Shown: positions 25,116-34,625, counted from the stretch's first letter. The stretch: DNA of 64,000 bases from M3007 sp044230315 (GCA_044230315.1 JBGARJ010000003.1:62001-126000), one strand, 5' to 3'. The notes: generated by a model not told the origin, from the sequence alone. Made by a program: numbers and translations.

Positions 25116-25676
25116 TTATAATACCAAAGCGCCGTGTTGTTGCCTGAACCCGGCGAGGGTCATGTTGCGGTTATCTTTTTCGGACAGGAAGGGTGCCGGC
25201 TCGGGCCAGTCGATCGCCAATTCGGGGTCGGACCACAGCAGACCGCCTTCGTGTTCGCGGCTGTACACATTATCTACTTTATAGAGGACTTCGCTTTCCG
25301 GCGTGAGGGTGCAAAAGCCATGGGCAAATCCGCGCGGGATAAACACCATTTTTTTGTTGTCCTCGGAAAGTTCAAGGCCATCCCATTGGCCGAAGGTGGG
25401 GGAGTCGTGCCTCAAATCTACGAAAACATCCCAAACGGCGCCCCGGATGCAGCGCACTAATTTGGTTTCAGCGAAGGGCGGAAATTGAAAATGCAAACCG
25501 CGGATGATCCCTTTGCGCTCGCTGCGCGAATGGTTTTCCTGCTGCCACGGCCGTTCCAGACCGGCTTCGCGGAAGAGCCCGGCATCGAAGGCGCGCATGA
25601 AAAACCCCCGCTCATCCCGGATGGGTTTCAACTGGATTTCAAAGACGCCGGCTAGTTTTCGTTTCGTGATATCCAC
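25116..25676 (-). CDS. RmlC-like 4-keto-6-deoxyhexose 3,5-epimerase
   Basis: 186 residues, cupin fold of the dTDP-4-dehydrorhamnose 3,5-epimerase family. KPIRDERGFFMRAF, ENHSRSERKGIIRGLHFQFP (catalytic His in GLHFQ), RCIRGAVWDVFVDLRHDSP, FIPRGFAHGFCTL and EVLYKVDNVYSREHEGGLLW are all family signatures. The start is the GTG at 25676, which overlaps the end of RfbG by 25 bases; the open frame beyond it is an out-of-family translation of rfbG. Because it follows RfbF/RfbG and not RmlA/RmlB, the natural substrate is probably CDP-4-keto-6-deoxyglucose rather than the dTDP form. Confidence 0.88.
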   Translation of the reverse strand: MDITKRKLAGVFEIQLKPIRDERGFFMRAFDAGLFREAGLERPWQQENHSRSERKGIIRGLHFQFPPFAETKLVRCIRGAVWDVFVDLRHDSPTFGQWDGLELSEDNKKMVFIPRGFAHGFCTLTPESEVLYKVDNVYSREHEGGLLWSDPELAIDWPEPAPFLSEKDNRNMTLAGFRQQHGALVL

Positions 25677-26758
25677 AATTGCAGGTATTGATTGATTTGT
25701 TGCTGGCAAAGCGCCAAAATATCGGCTCCGGCATAGCGGGCATACCAATCGGCCGTGAAGCCGACGGTTTCTGGAAAGTTCAACACAGGCTTCCAACCCA
25801 GCCGGTGGATGGCTTTGCTGATATCGAGCATGAGCAATCCGGCTTCGTGGGGCTGGTTGGGGTCCGATACATCGCGCCAGCCGGTACTTGCGGCCGCCGG
25901 CCCAGCATGCTTTTGGAAATGTTGGAAAAACGCTTCCACGACCTGGCCGACCGGGTGCACGCTGTGCGGCAGCGGGCCAAAGTTCCACGCATCGGCGTAT
26001 TGGGCGGGGGCTTCCAGCAGTTTTTGCGCCAGCAATAAATACCCGCCGAGGGGCTCCACCACGTGCTGCCAGGGCCGCACGGCCGCGGGGTTCCGGATTT
26101 CCAGCGTGCGACCGTTTTCGATGGCACGGATCAGGTCGGGCACCAGGCGGAAGTCCGACCAATCGCCGCCGCCAATGACATTCCCCGCGCGAGCGCTGGC
26201 GATCGCAGCGGTTTTGCCTGCGCCAAAAAACGACCGCCGGTACGACGCGATGACCAGTTCGGCGGCGCCTTTGCTGGCGCTGTAAGGGTCGTGGCCGCCC
26301 ATGGGGTCGGTTTCTCTGTAACCATGCACCCACTCCTGGTTTTCGTAACACTTATCGGTGGTGATCAGCACGGCTGCTCGCACCGACGGTGTGTGGCGGA
26401 TGGCTTCCAGGATATGAACCGTGCCTTGCGTATTGACGGCGAAAGTGCCTGCCGGGTCGCGGTAGCTTTCCAGCACAAGGGGCTGGGCGGCCAGGTGAAA
26501 GACGATTTCGGGTTGTTCTTTTTCAAAAATAGCGGCCAATTTGTCCAGATCGCGGATATCGGCGCGGTGGTCGCGCATGCGGGCGCCGATCCCGCTCCCG
26601 GCAAATACGCCCTGGGGGTGTTGCGGGTCGAGCGCCACCCCGGCCAGTTCGGCGCCGAGCATGTCCAGCCAGATACTGAGCCAGGCGCCTTTGAACCCGG
26701 TATGGCCGGTGACGAGCACTTTTTTGCCGCGGAAAGCGGTCGAATCGAGCATATTCAT
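25652..26758 (-). CDS. rfbG: CDP-glucose 4,6-dehydratase
   Basis: 368 residues from the ATG at 26758, chosen because it overlaps the TGA of rfbF (ATGA). An in-frame ATG at 26773 would add five residues. The opening VLVTGHTGFKGAWLSIWL is diagnostic of RfbG, with FHLAAQPLVLESYRDP, LITTDKCYEN (catalytic Thr-Asp-Lys) and DPYSASKGAAELV (Tyr-x3-Lys). It converts CDP-glucose to CDP-4-keto-6-deoxyglucose with a tightly bound NAD. Second step of the CDP-hexose module here. Confidence 0.94.
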   Translation of the reverse strand: MNMLDSTAFRGKKVLVTGHTGFKGAWLSIWLDMLGAELAGVALDPQHPQGVFAGSGIGARMRDHRADIRDLDKLAAIFEKEQPEIVFHLAAQPLVLESYRDPAGTFAVNTQGTVHILEAIRHTPSVRAAVLITTDKCYENQEWVHGYRETDPMGGHDPYSASKGAAELVIASYRRSFFGAGKTAAIASARAGNVIGGGDWSDFRLVPDLIRAIENGRTLEIRNPAAVRPWQHVVEPLGGYLLLAQKLLEAPAQYADAWNFGPLPHSVHPVGQVVEAFFQHFQKHAGPAAASTGWRDVSDPNQPHEAGLLMLDISKAIHRLGWKPVLNFPETVGFTADWYARYAGADILALCQQQINQYLQLWISRNEN

Positions 26759-27534
26759 GGCCAGAGTTTCCATTTTGCTTCACCCTGTTGCCAGAGTTTG
26801 TCGAGGGTTATCTTGTCGCGCAGGGTATCCATGGGGTGCCAGAAACCATGGTGTTTGTAGGTATACAGCTCGCCGTCGGCGGCCAGTTGCTCGAGCGGCG
26901 AGCGTTCGAAGATGGTGGCGTCGCCCTCGCGGATGTAGTCGAACACCTGGTGTTCGCACACAAAAAACCCGGCATTGATCCAACCGCCCTCGCCTTTGGG
27001 CTTCTCCACAAATTTGCTGACTTGCCCGCCGTCGATGATATCCAGTGCGCCAAAGCGGCCTTCGGGCTGGGAAGAGGTCATCGTGATGGCCTTGCCGTGG
27101 CCCTGGTGAAAGGACACCAAAGCGCCGATATCGATATTCGAAACGCCATCGCCGTACGTCAGCATAAAGGGTTCGCCAGGCTGGAGATACGGTTTGGCGC
27201 GCAGCACCCGCCCGCCGGTCATAGTGTCGAGGCCGGTATCGAGTAAAGTCACTTTCCAGGGTTCGCTCAGGTTGTTGTGGATCTCCATTTTATTGTTGGC
27301 CAGGTCGAACGTCACATCGGAATGGTGGAGGAAATACTGGGCAAAATATTCCTTGATCACATAAGCTTTGTACCCGCACAGGATGATGAAGTCGGTATAG
27401 CCAAAGTGCGCGTAGATCTTCATGATATGCCACAAAATAGGGCGGCCTCCGATTTCCACCATCGGTTTGGGTCTCACCCCGGTTTCTTCACTGAGACGAG
27501 AGCCGTATCCTCCGGCCAGGATAAGTATTTTCAT
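26755..27534 (-). CDS. rfbF: glucose-1-phosphate cytidylyltransferase
   Basis: 259 residues, nucleotidyltransferase. AGGYGSRLSEETGVRPKPMV (residues 7-26) is the nucleotide/pyrophosphate loop. FMLTYGDGVSNIDI carries the metal Asp, followed by PEGRFGALDI, VEKPKGEGGWINAGFFV and KHHGFWHPMDTLRDK, all RfbF hallmarks. It makes CDP-glucose from CTP and glucose-1-phosphate. It is first of the five-gene CDP-hexose set and follows a 168-base spacer after the GT2 gene, which may hold an internal promoter. Confidence 0.94.
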   Translation of the reverse strand: MKILILAGGYGSRLSEETGVRPKPMVEIGGRPILWHIMKIYAHFGYTDFIILCGYKAYVIKEYFAQYFLHHSDVTFDLANNKMEIHNNLSEPWKVTLLDTGLDTMTGGRVLRAKPYLQPGEPFMLTYGDGVSNIDIGALVSFHQGHGKAITMTSSQPEGRFGALDIIDGGQVSKFVEKPKGEGGWINAGFFVCEHQVFDYIREGDATIFERSPLEQLAADGELYTYKHHGFWHPMDTLRDKITLDKLWQQGEAKWKLWP

Positions 27535-27702
27535 GCGTATTACAGATCGAAAGATGATTGAATAAAAAGGAGTTGTTCGGCCGGCGGGCAGGCCTTCGTT
27601 TGTTGATGTGAACCCCGTTGTTGAACGGGTGGGGCAGGCACCAGGAGATGACCTCTACTACTGGCCAATTGTCCGATGTTCTGCCGGTCCCTTGGAACAG
27701 GT

Positions 27703-28704
27703 CTATTCCAGGTTGGTTGTCAGCACGTTATCGTTCAGGGAATGGATCAGCGGGAGCCCAATTTTACCGAGTACGATTTTGGTAATGCCCAACACGCCGG
27801 GGAAATACCGGGGCATGAGTGTCAGCATGCGCGCCTTCATTTGTACATTGTTCTCTTTGCGATACAGGACCGACAACATTTTTTGGAATATCATCATGCG
27901 CTCTTGGGATGTGATTGGTTTCGGATAGTATTGGTGAAAATTCAATAGAATTTTATAGAGGTGGTATTGAAACTTTTGCTTGTTGCTGGCAAGTTTGGCA
28001 ACGGAGTTGGTTACCCCGCCGGCATGCTTGCGGTATAGGGTTGTCTTGGCGTCGATAAAGTGTATTTTAGACTGTGTGGCAATATGTAGCCACAGCAAAT
28101 AATCGTGCGTATAGTAATTGCGGTCGCAATCGATCTGGTATCCGTCGAGAAATGCCTGCCGGAAAACCGCGGTGGAATTGTTGACAAAGTTGCCGCCGAG
28201 CAATTTGAAAAAGATATTACCCGAGGCATACTGCTCGCGGATGAGTTGGTGTTCCGGGTCGTCGATCACCGCTCCATCCGTGGAGATGGTCTCCACATCG
28301 GTGTACACCGCGCCGTAACCGGGGTTTTGCTCCAAAAAACCGACCTGGTTGCGGAGTTTGTTGGGGTCGGCCCAAATATCGTCGCCGTCGCAGATGGCGA
28401 TATATTTCCCCCGGCACTGTTTAAGGGTGCGGGCGGCATTGCCTGCAATGCCGAGGTTCATTTCGCCGGGCAGCAGAATCACGGTTCCGGGGTGATCTGC
28501 GGCATAACGGGCGCAAATGGCCCGGGTGCCGTCGGTGGAACAGTCTTCACCGATGACCAATTCTATGGCAAAATCAATCTGCTGCCGCAACACGCCTTCG
28601 ATCGCTTGCTCGATAAAGGCTTCCACGTTATACGCCAGCATGCAAACGCTGACCAGCGGCGCTTGAGCAGCGGGACGAATCTTGTTATTTTCCGGTGTGT
28701 GCAT
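27703..28704 (-). CDS. glycosyltransferase family 2
   Basis: 333 residues, GT-A inverting transferase. PLVSVCMLAYNVEAFIEQAI at the N-terminus, GEDCSTDGTRAI, and CRGKYIAICDGDDIWADPNK containing the DxD metal motif (about residues 108-112). It is a clear paralogue of 28714-29685, sharing VIG(E/D)DCS, GKYIA(I/V)CDGDD and GNF(V/I)NNST. No membrane helix apart from mild amphipathic C-terminal segments. Predicted to add a sugar to the repeat unit. The adjacent copy probably makes a different linkage. Confidence 0.9.
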   Translation of the reverse strand: MHTPENNKIRPAAQAPLVSVCMLAYNVEAFIEQAIEGVLRQQIDFAIELVIGEDCSTDGTRAICARYAADHPGTVILLPGEMNLGIAGNAARTLKQCRGKYIAICDGDDIWADPNKLRNQVGFLEQNPGYGAVYTDVETISTDGAVIDDPEHQLIREQYASGNIFFKLLGGNFVNNSTAVFRQAFLDGYQIDCDRNYYTHDYLLWLHIATQSKIHFIDAKTTLYRKHAGGVTNSVAKLASNKQKFQYHLYKILLNFHQYYPKPITSQERMMIFQKMLSVLYRKENNVQMKARMLTLMPRYFPGVLGITKIVLGKIGLPLIHSLNDNVLTTNLE

Positions 28705-28713
28705 GGTTGGCGA

Positions 28714-29685
28714 TTACTTGGAAACGTGAACGAGTTCAGTTTTGAACGGGATGGTCAGCAGGCTTTTGACCTTGCTCCAGCCAATTTTTATAAAATTGAC
28801 CATTCCGGGGAAATACTTGGGCATCCGACGCAGAATGCGCAGCCGCATACGCAGGGTGCCGGGGCTCCGGAACAGGAGCGAGAGCATTTTGCGGAACAGG
28901 AGTACCTTTTCCGGGCCGGTGAGCGGCATGCTGTTGTAACGGTCAAAGTCTTCGACCGCCTTGAACAGGTAAAGGTGCAGCATGCGTTTGTTGCCGCGGA
29001 TCTTTGAGGCCGGTACATAACTGGTCAGAGCCCGGGAATGCTTGCGGTAGTTGGTGGTTTTTGATCTCAAAAAATGGATTTTCGAGCGCGTCGAAATATG
29101 CATCCAAAGAATATGGTCCTGAATCTGGTAACTCCGGTCGGGCGAAATAACATGGTCGGCCAGAAATTCGCGCCGGTAAACGACCGTGGAGTTGTTGATA
29201 AAATTACCTTTGATCAGTTTGAAAAACACGTCGCCCTGGGCATATAAGGGTCGCAGGCGCTCATGTTCGGGGTCCTCAACCGGTTCGCCGGTTTCCGACA
29301 CCGTTTCCACATCGGAGTACGACATACCGTAATCCGGGTGTTGCTCCAGAAACTCCACTTGCTTTTTGAGTTTTCGCGGATCGGTCCATACATCATCGCC
29401 GTCGCAAACGGCGATGTATTTGCCGCGGCACTGGCCCATGGTGCGGGCGGTATTCCCCGTGATGCCGAGGTTGACCTCGGGCGGCAACACGCGGATGATA
29501 TCGGGGTATTTTTCCGCATAGGATTCGCAGATCTGCCGGGTATTGTCTTTGGAGCAATCATCGCCGATGACCAACTCGATGGGGAAATCGACTTTTTGGT
29601 TGATCACGCCTTCTATCGCCTCTGCGATAAAAGATTCCGCGTGATAGGCAATCATGCTGACACTAACTAATGGAGATTGTTTCAT
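28714..29685 (-). CDS. glycosyltransferase family 2
   Basis: 323 residues from the ATG at 29685 (a GTG one codon earlier is the alternative). SPLVSVSMIAYHAESFIAEA, VIGDDCSKDNTRQICE and KYIAVCDGDDVWTDPRKL with the DxD motif. Its motif pattern and length match 27703-28704, 9 bases downstream, so the pair is a tandem duplication. It directly follows the Wzx flippase. Cytoplasmic, donor unknown. Confidence 0.9.
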   Translation of the reverse strand: MKQSPLVSVSMIAYHAESFIAEAIEGVINQKVDFPIELVIGDDCSKDNTRQICESYAEKYPDIIRVLPPEVNLGITGNTARTMGQCRGKYIAVCDGDDVWTDPRKLKKQVEFLEQHPDYGMSYSDVETVSETGEPVEDPEHERLRPLYAQGDVFFKLIKGNFINNSTVVYRREFLADHVISPDRSYQIQDHILWMHISTRSKIHFLRSKTTNYRKHSRALTSYVPASKIRGNKRMLHLYLFKAVEDFDRYNSMPLTGPEKVLLFRKMLSLLFRSPGTLRMRLRILRRMPKYFPGMVNFIKIGWSKVKSLLTIPFKTELVHVSK

Positions 29686-29722
29686 CACATCAAACAGATT
29701 AAAAAGAGTATTGTAATTGCTA

Positions 29723-31183
29723 CTACTGTTTCAGGATCAGTTTTCGGGTTTTAGGAATGATCATATTGCGGATCAGGTGCATTTCTTCGGTTTTGGCCAA
29801 AAAATGCAGCACGAGATAGCCGAGAAAACCGGCAGCCGAGATCGCGACTACAAAAACAACGCCAGGTGTGACCGGCACCTCTTTCAGGAACAACAGCACT
29901 GCGCCGATCAGCAAACTGAACCCTACGGTGGGCAGTATGTCGCGGATTTGCTCCCGGATGGCGTATTTCAGGAATTTCTTGGAATAGTAAGCGTTGATGA
30001 ACAGGTTGACATACGAGGTGATCACCTCCCCAATGATGAGTCCGTAAATCCCGAATTGCAGACCGATCACAATGGCTATCGTGATGTTTACTTTTTTGAT
30101 AACCTCCAGCCTCAGGCTCAGGTCCGAACGGCCCAGTACCAGCAACATGTTCAGGTTGATCGAACTGAAATGGTACGTGAGCCCTGAAATGCACAGCAAT
30201 TGGAGCATGGGCACCGAGGGCAGCCATTTTTCGCCTACCAGCGCCAGGATGACGGGTTTGGCCATCACCCCCAGGATCACCATGGCCGGTATGATAACAA
30301 ATGAACTCAGTTTCAGGATTTTGCGGTAGCCCTCCTTGAGTTTCTCATGCTCGTCCTGTAATTGCGCCAGCACCGGATAGGTCACATTCTGGATCGTCCG
30401 GAACAGGGTATTGATCACCATATTGGTAAAATTGTTGGCCTGGGTATAGAAGCCCAGAGTGGCGGCCAGGAAAAACTTGCCGATCAACAACTTATAAATA
30501 TGGGTGTAAAATTTGTCGAGAATAGCCGCCGCCAGAATTTTAGAACCGAAGCCAAACAGCCGCCGGAAAGAGGCCCAGCTGAATTGGGTCCGGGGCCGCC
30601 ACCGGTTCACAATGGTGAGCAGGACGCTGTCCATCAGGTCCATCAAACCAAACCGGATCACGAGCGCCCAAACGCCGAAACCGTTGTAAGCCAGCACGAT
30701 AGCACAAATGCCCGTCAGGGTGACGGTGAGAAAGCGGATCTTGGTTTGGGTTTTAAAATGAACCTGTTGGATCAGGGTGGTGCGCTGGATGATCGAAAAA
30801 GCATTGAAAATCAGGTTGAGCCCCATGATGCGCACGATCCATACCAGAATGGACTGGTTGAAAAATGCCGCAATGGCCGGGGCGCAGAAAAACAACACGA
30901 TGTAAAAGAACAGCGCGGAAACGAAGTTGAAGATAAAGGTGGTTGACTTGTCTAACTCTGAAATCGTTTTTTCGCGAATCAGGGCTGTAGAAAAGCCGCT
31001 TTCTACAAAAACGGAGGAGAATTCAAAAAATACCATCACCATCGCCACCAGACCGAAGTCTTCGGGCGACAGCAACCGGGCCAGGACGATGGTGACGATA
31101 AAATTGACACTGCTGCTTCCCAACTTGTCGAGCAGGACCCAAATGATTGCAGAAAGAGACCGTTCACTGAGTGACTTTGTCAT
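29723..31183 (-). CDS. wzx: Wzx-type polysaccharide flippase (MOP superfamily)
   Basis: 486 residues with about twelve to fourteen transmembrane segments. The opening SERSLSAIIWVLLDKLGSSS and IVLARLLSPEDFGLVAMVM is the usual start of WzxC-like polysaccharide transporters of the MOP superfamily. It flips undecaprenyl-linked repeat units across the inner membrane. It lies 7 bases from the wzc stop, so the two are co-transcribed. Together with the Wzy-like protein at 20559-22010, it defines a Wzx/Wzy-dependent pathway. Confidence 0.88.
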   Translation of the reverse strand: MTKSLSERSLSAIIWVLLDKLGSSSVNFIVTIVLARLLSPEDFGLVAMVMVFFEFSSVFVESGFSTALIREKTISELDKSTTFIFNFVSALFFYIVLFFCAPAIAAFFNQSILVWIVRIMGLNLIFNAFSIIQRTTLIQQVHFKTQTKIRFLTVTLTGICAIVLAYNGFGVWALVIRFGLMDLMDSVLLTIVNRWRPRTQFSWASFRRLFGFGSKILAAAILDKFYTHIYKLLIGKFFLAATLGFYTQANNFTNMVINTLFRTIQNVTYPVLAQLQDEHEKLKEGYRKILKLSSFVIIPAMVILGVMAKPVILALVGEKWLPSVPMLQLLCISGLTYHFSSINLNMLLVLGRSDLSLRLEVIKKVNITIAIVIGLQFGIYGLIIGEVITSYVNLFINAYYSKKFLKYAIREQIRDILPTVGFSLLIGAVLLFLKEVPVTPGVVFVVAISAAGFLGYLVLHFLAKTEEMHLIRNMIIPKTRKLILKQ

Positions 31184-31190
31184 CCGTTCT

Positions 31191-33515
31191 TCAATTCATG
31201 TTGAAACTCTTTTTACGCTCTTTGTGCTGGCCGTTGCTTTCCCCATAGCCGTAGCCATAGCCATAACTGTAGCTGCCGGTATACCCGGGTTTGTTGAGCG
31301 GTACGCCATTGAATACGATGAAGGGGTGGGGGAGTTTTTCCCGGTGGAAGATATCGTCGACGATTTGCAGTTGCCCTTTGAGGGTGTAGCCAGCCCGCAC
31401 GACGTACATGGTGGCTTCGGCCAGGTCTTTCATCTCCAGGGCATCGGCCACACGCCCGACGGGCGGGGCATCCAGCAGGATATAATCGTACAGTTCATGC
31501 ATTTCGGCGATCAGTTTGCGCAAGCGGGCCGACATGATCAGTTCGCCCGGGTTGGGCGGTTTGGGGCCGCTGCTGATCACGTCCAGGTTGATATGCAGGC
31601 CGGAGTTGCGGATGATCTGGTACGCCGGAATAGAGTTGTCGATCAGGTAGTTAACAATCCCTTCCTGCGCCGGTTCCATGCTCATGTACATTTCCTGCTT
31701 GGGTTTGCGCAGGTCCAGTTCGATGATCAAGACTTTTTTGCCCGACAGGGCCAGGGTCATCCCGAGGTTGAGCGTGATGAACGATTTGCCTTCACCCGAG
31801 GTACTGGAGGTGACGAGCAGGCTTTTCAACTCCCTCGTCGGCGAGATATAAGAGAGGTTGGCACGGAGGAGCCGGAACATTTCAGCGATGGGGGTGCGGC
31901 TGGTTTCGGTGACCACCAGTTTGTCCTGCGTTTTGCTCAGGCCCAACATGCCGACGATGGGTACGGCGGTGCTGTTGGTGATATCGTCTTCATTCATCAC
32001 CTTGTCGTTCAGGCTTTCCAGGAAGAGGATAAGGCCGACGGGCAGCGCCAGGCCCAAGAATAACGCGATCATCCACATTTGTGTGCGTTTCGGGCTGATC
32101 TGGTTGTAGTTGGCGGCGGCGGGTTCTACGATACGCCCTTTGGCGGCAGTAACGGCCAGCGACACGGCGGCTTCTTCGCGTTTTTGCAGCAAATACAGGT
32201 ACAGATTTTCTTTGACGTTTTTCTGCCGTTCGATTTCGAGTTGTTCGCGTTCGCGGCGCGGCAGGCTGCTCAGTCGGCTTTCTACGGCATTTTTGGAACC
32301 TTTGGCCGCATTGCTCGTGATCAGCAAGTCGTTTTTAATGCTCCGGATATTGTCGATAATCGTTTGCCGCAGGTTCTGGATTTCTTTCTCGGTGAGCACG
32401 AGGTCGGGGTGGGACGGGCCCATTGCTTCCCGTTGTTTCAGCCGGGTGATCAGCAACTGATTAAACCGGTCCAACTGGTTGGTCAGGGTGAGGTTGTTCA
32501 GGTTGAGGTTGGTGGGGACGAATTCAAAGTTCGTACGGTTTTTCATCAGAAAATCCTCAACCGTACTCAGGATCTCGAGTTGTACCTCGGCGGCCGACAC
32601 CTCTTTGTTGTAGGAGGAGAGCTCTGTCAGCATTTGATTGCCCTGGGCCCCCAGTTCGATCACATTGAAGTTGCGCCGGTAGTTCTCCAGGTTTTGTTCG
32701 GTTTCCGACAGGCTTTCGGCGATGAGCTGAATGCGCTCATTCACCATGTCGATGGTGTTTTCGTAAGCCTTGTTCTTGATGGCAATACTGTTTTCGTTGT
32801 ACACGGCCATCAATTCCTGGATGATATCGCGTGCGCGATCCGGCGAATGGTCTTTGATCGACAATTTCAGGGTGCTGGACAGTTCACCGATGATCTCCAC
32901 TTTGATTTCGTCGGCCAGGACTTTGGCCATTTCATTGATGGGCATGATGGATATCCCGATTTGGGTGCTCGCAAATTCGCCGGGCTTGTGCGAAAGCGTC
33001 AGCGTGCCCATCGGCAATTGTAATTCCTTGCCGAATTCACCGGAAAACTCCTGCTTGTCGATGGTCATTTGGTAACCGCCCCGCCCGTTATCTGTGACGA
33101 CGGCCGAGAGGTCGACAAATTCATTGGCCGGCTGCCAGGCGACCACCTGGATCGGCGTATTTTTGTACAGGTCGCGCTTTTTGAACCCGTCGATGCTAAA
33201 ATACTGGTATTGTAATTCCAGTTTTTTGACCACATCCATCATCAACGGAGAGGATTTCAGGACGTAGGTCTCGTTCTCCAGCGTTTTACTTTTTTTACCC
33301 AAACCCAACTCCGTGAAGAACAGTTCTTCGTTCGGTTGCCCGGAGTTTTCATCGTCTTTGATGAGGATCATGGCCTCCGACTCGTACACGGGCATGGTGT
33401 ATTCCAGGTAGAAATACGCCCCGGCGATCATCAGGGGTAAAATGAGCAGAAAAAGGTACCAGTAGCGCAGGCCCTTGAACAGTATCTTCTTGATGTTGAA
33501 ATCGGTATTTCCCAT
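31191..33515 (-). CDS. wzc: Wzc-type polysaccharide copolymerase/tyrosine autokinase
   Basis: 774 residues. A Wzz domain with a first TM segment (YWYLFLLILPLMIAGAYFYL) is followed by a long periplasmic coiled coil, a second TM (MWMIALFLGLALPVGLILFL) and a cytoplasmic BY-kinase domain. Walker A is TSSTSGEGKSF (about 565), Walker A' is VLIIELDLRKPK (about 591) and Walker B is YDYILLDAPPVG (about 675). The C-terminal tail has a Tyr cluster, YTGSYSYGYGYGYG (about 742-755), the autophosphorylation site. It controls chain length and export. No Wza-like outer-membrane channel is found next to it. Confidence 0.92.
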   Translation of the reverse strand: MGNTDFNIKKILFKGLRYWYLFLLILPLMIAGAYFYLEYTMPVYESEAMILIKDDENSGQPNEELFFTELGLGKKSKTLENETYVLKSSPLMMDVVKKLELQYQYFSIDGFKKRDLYKNTPIQVVAWQPANEFVDLSAVVTDNGRGGYQMTIDKQEFSGEFGKELQLPMGTLTLSHKPGEFASTQIGISIMPINEMAKVLADEIKVEIIGELSSTLKLSIKDHSPDRARDIIQELMAVYNENSIAIKNKAYENTIDMVNERIQLIAESLSETEQNLENYRRNFNVIELGAQGNQMLTELSSYNKEVSAAEVQLEILSTVEDFLMKNRTNFEFVPTNLNLNNLTLTNQLDRFNQLLITRLKQREAMGPSHPDLVLTEKEIQNLRQTIIDNIRSIKNDLLITSNAAKGSKNAVESRLSSLPRREREQLEIERQKNVKENLYLYLLQKREEAAVSLAVTAAKGRIVEPAAANYNQISPKRTQMWMIALFLGLALPVGLILFLESLNDKVMNEDDITNSTAVPIVGMLGLSKTQDKLVVTETSRTPIAEMFRLLRANLSYISPTRELKSLLVTSSTSGEGKSFITLNLGMTLALSGKKVLIIELDLRKPKQEMYMSMEPAQEGIVNYLIDNSIPAYQIIRNSGLHINLDVISSGPKPPNPGELIMSARLRKLIAEMHELYDYILLDAPPVGRVADALEMKDLAEATMYVVRAGYTLKGQLQIVDDIFHREKLPHPFIVFNGVPLNKPGYTGSYSYGYGYGYGESNGQHKERKKSFNMN

Positions 33516-33606
33516 AAGAATTAATGGTTTTGATCTTTGGCAATGATTGAGCCCCGGTCAGGCCCCCTTCCGACCTGTATGCACCGGGTATGTTTCTCGA
33601 TGTTGT

Positions 33607-34575
33607 TCATTCCCGTTCAAACGGGTGCGGACTGAGGGGCAGCGCTGCCAGCGGGTGGTGTTCGCCCACGAGGCCCAGCGGTTCTGCATTGCGGATGGTA
33701 TGGGCAATTTCCACGGCATGGGAGGCAGTGCATAATTCGAATCCTTTTCCTTCCAAGATAGCCTGATAACTCAGGGTATGCAAATCTGTAAAACCGTTGC
33801 TGAATTCTATTTCTTCGCCATCGACGGTGATGGACCGGTAGGTGCGTGTTCCATTGTGTTTGACCTGTTCGGGAATATTGTCGTAGTTGATGCTCAAAAA
33901 CCACTTGACCCGCGCTCTTTCGAGGCGCAGATAACCGGCTGCCCGGTCGTGGTTTTGTATGTATACGAGGTTCTCCTGTACCTCGCCGAATATCCAGTGC
34001 AGCATGTCAAAGAAGTGAATGCCAATGTTGGTGGCAATTCCCCCGGATTTTTCTTTATCACCCTTCCAGCTGGCGAAATACCACTTGCCCCGTGAGGTGA
34101 TATAGGTGAGGTTGACGTCGAAGATTTTGCCCGGGCCAGCCGCCTGCACCTGCCGTTTGAGTTCGAGCAGGGCCGGGTGCAGCCGTAATTGCAAAATGGT
34201 ATATACTTTACGGCCGGTCTCTTTTTCGATATCGAGGAGGCCATCTACGTTCCAGGGATTGAGTACCAGGGGTTTTTCACAAATGACGTCGGCGCCGTTC
34301 CGCAATCCGAAGCGGATGTGGGCATCGTGCAGGTAATTTGGAGAGCAAACGCTGACATAGTCGGTCGGTATTCCTTCGCGTTTCAATTTGCTGACATAGC
34401 GGTCGAAGCGTTCGAATTCGGTAAAAAAAGCTGAATCGGGGAAATAACTGTCAATCATCCCAACGGAATCGTTGGGGTCTAATGCCGCCACGAGGGTGTT
34501 GCCTGTTTCTTTGATGGCTTTCATGTGACGGGGAGCGATATAGCCGCCTGCGCCAATTAGTACAAATCTTTTCAT
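33607..34575 (-). CDS. wlbA: UDP-GlcNAcA 3-dehydrogenase, WlbA/WbpB type
   Basis: 322 residues, Gfo/Idh/MocA oxidoreductase. VLIGAGGYIAPRHMKAIKET (NAD loop) and the following NTLVAALDPNDSVGMIDSYF are very close in wording to WlbA/WbpB. CSPNYLHDAHI, CEKPLVLNPW (catalytic Lys), LTYITSRGKWYFASWKGD and ATNIGIHFFDMLHWIFGE (catalytic His region) complete the set. WlbA oxidises C3 of UDP-N-acetylglucosaminuronic acid, the step before amination and WlbB acetylation. Its partner WlbB-like gene lies just upstream. The dehydrogenase (WbpA), aminotransferase (WbpE) and 2-epimerase (WbpI) are not in the window as recognisable genes. Confidence 0.92.
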   Translation of the reverse strand: MKRFVLIGAGGYIAPRHMKAIKETGNTLVAALDPNDSVGMIDSYFPDSAFFTEFERFDRYVSKLKREGIPTDYVSVCSPNYLHDAHIRFGLRNGADVICEKPLVLNPWNVDGLLDIEKETGRKVYTILQLRLHPALLELKRQVQAAGPGKIFDVNLTYITSRGKWYFASWKGDKEKSGGIATNIGIHFFDMLHWIFGEVQENLVYIQNHDRAAGYLRLERARVKWFLSINYDNIPEQVKHNGTRTYRSITVDGEEIEFSNGFTDLHTLSYQAILEGKGFELCTASHAVEIAHTIRNAEPLGLVGEHHPLAALPLSPHPFERE

Positions 34576-34625
34576 TGAATATAACCGAGTGGGTATTGAT
34601 TATTGTTTGATTTGGTATTCTATCG

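Noticed and set aside
25677..26351. 225-residue N-terminal extension of the 3,5-epimerase
   Set aside because: Out-of-frame translation of rfbG; the family starts at about the GTG at 25676.
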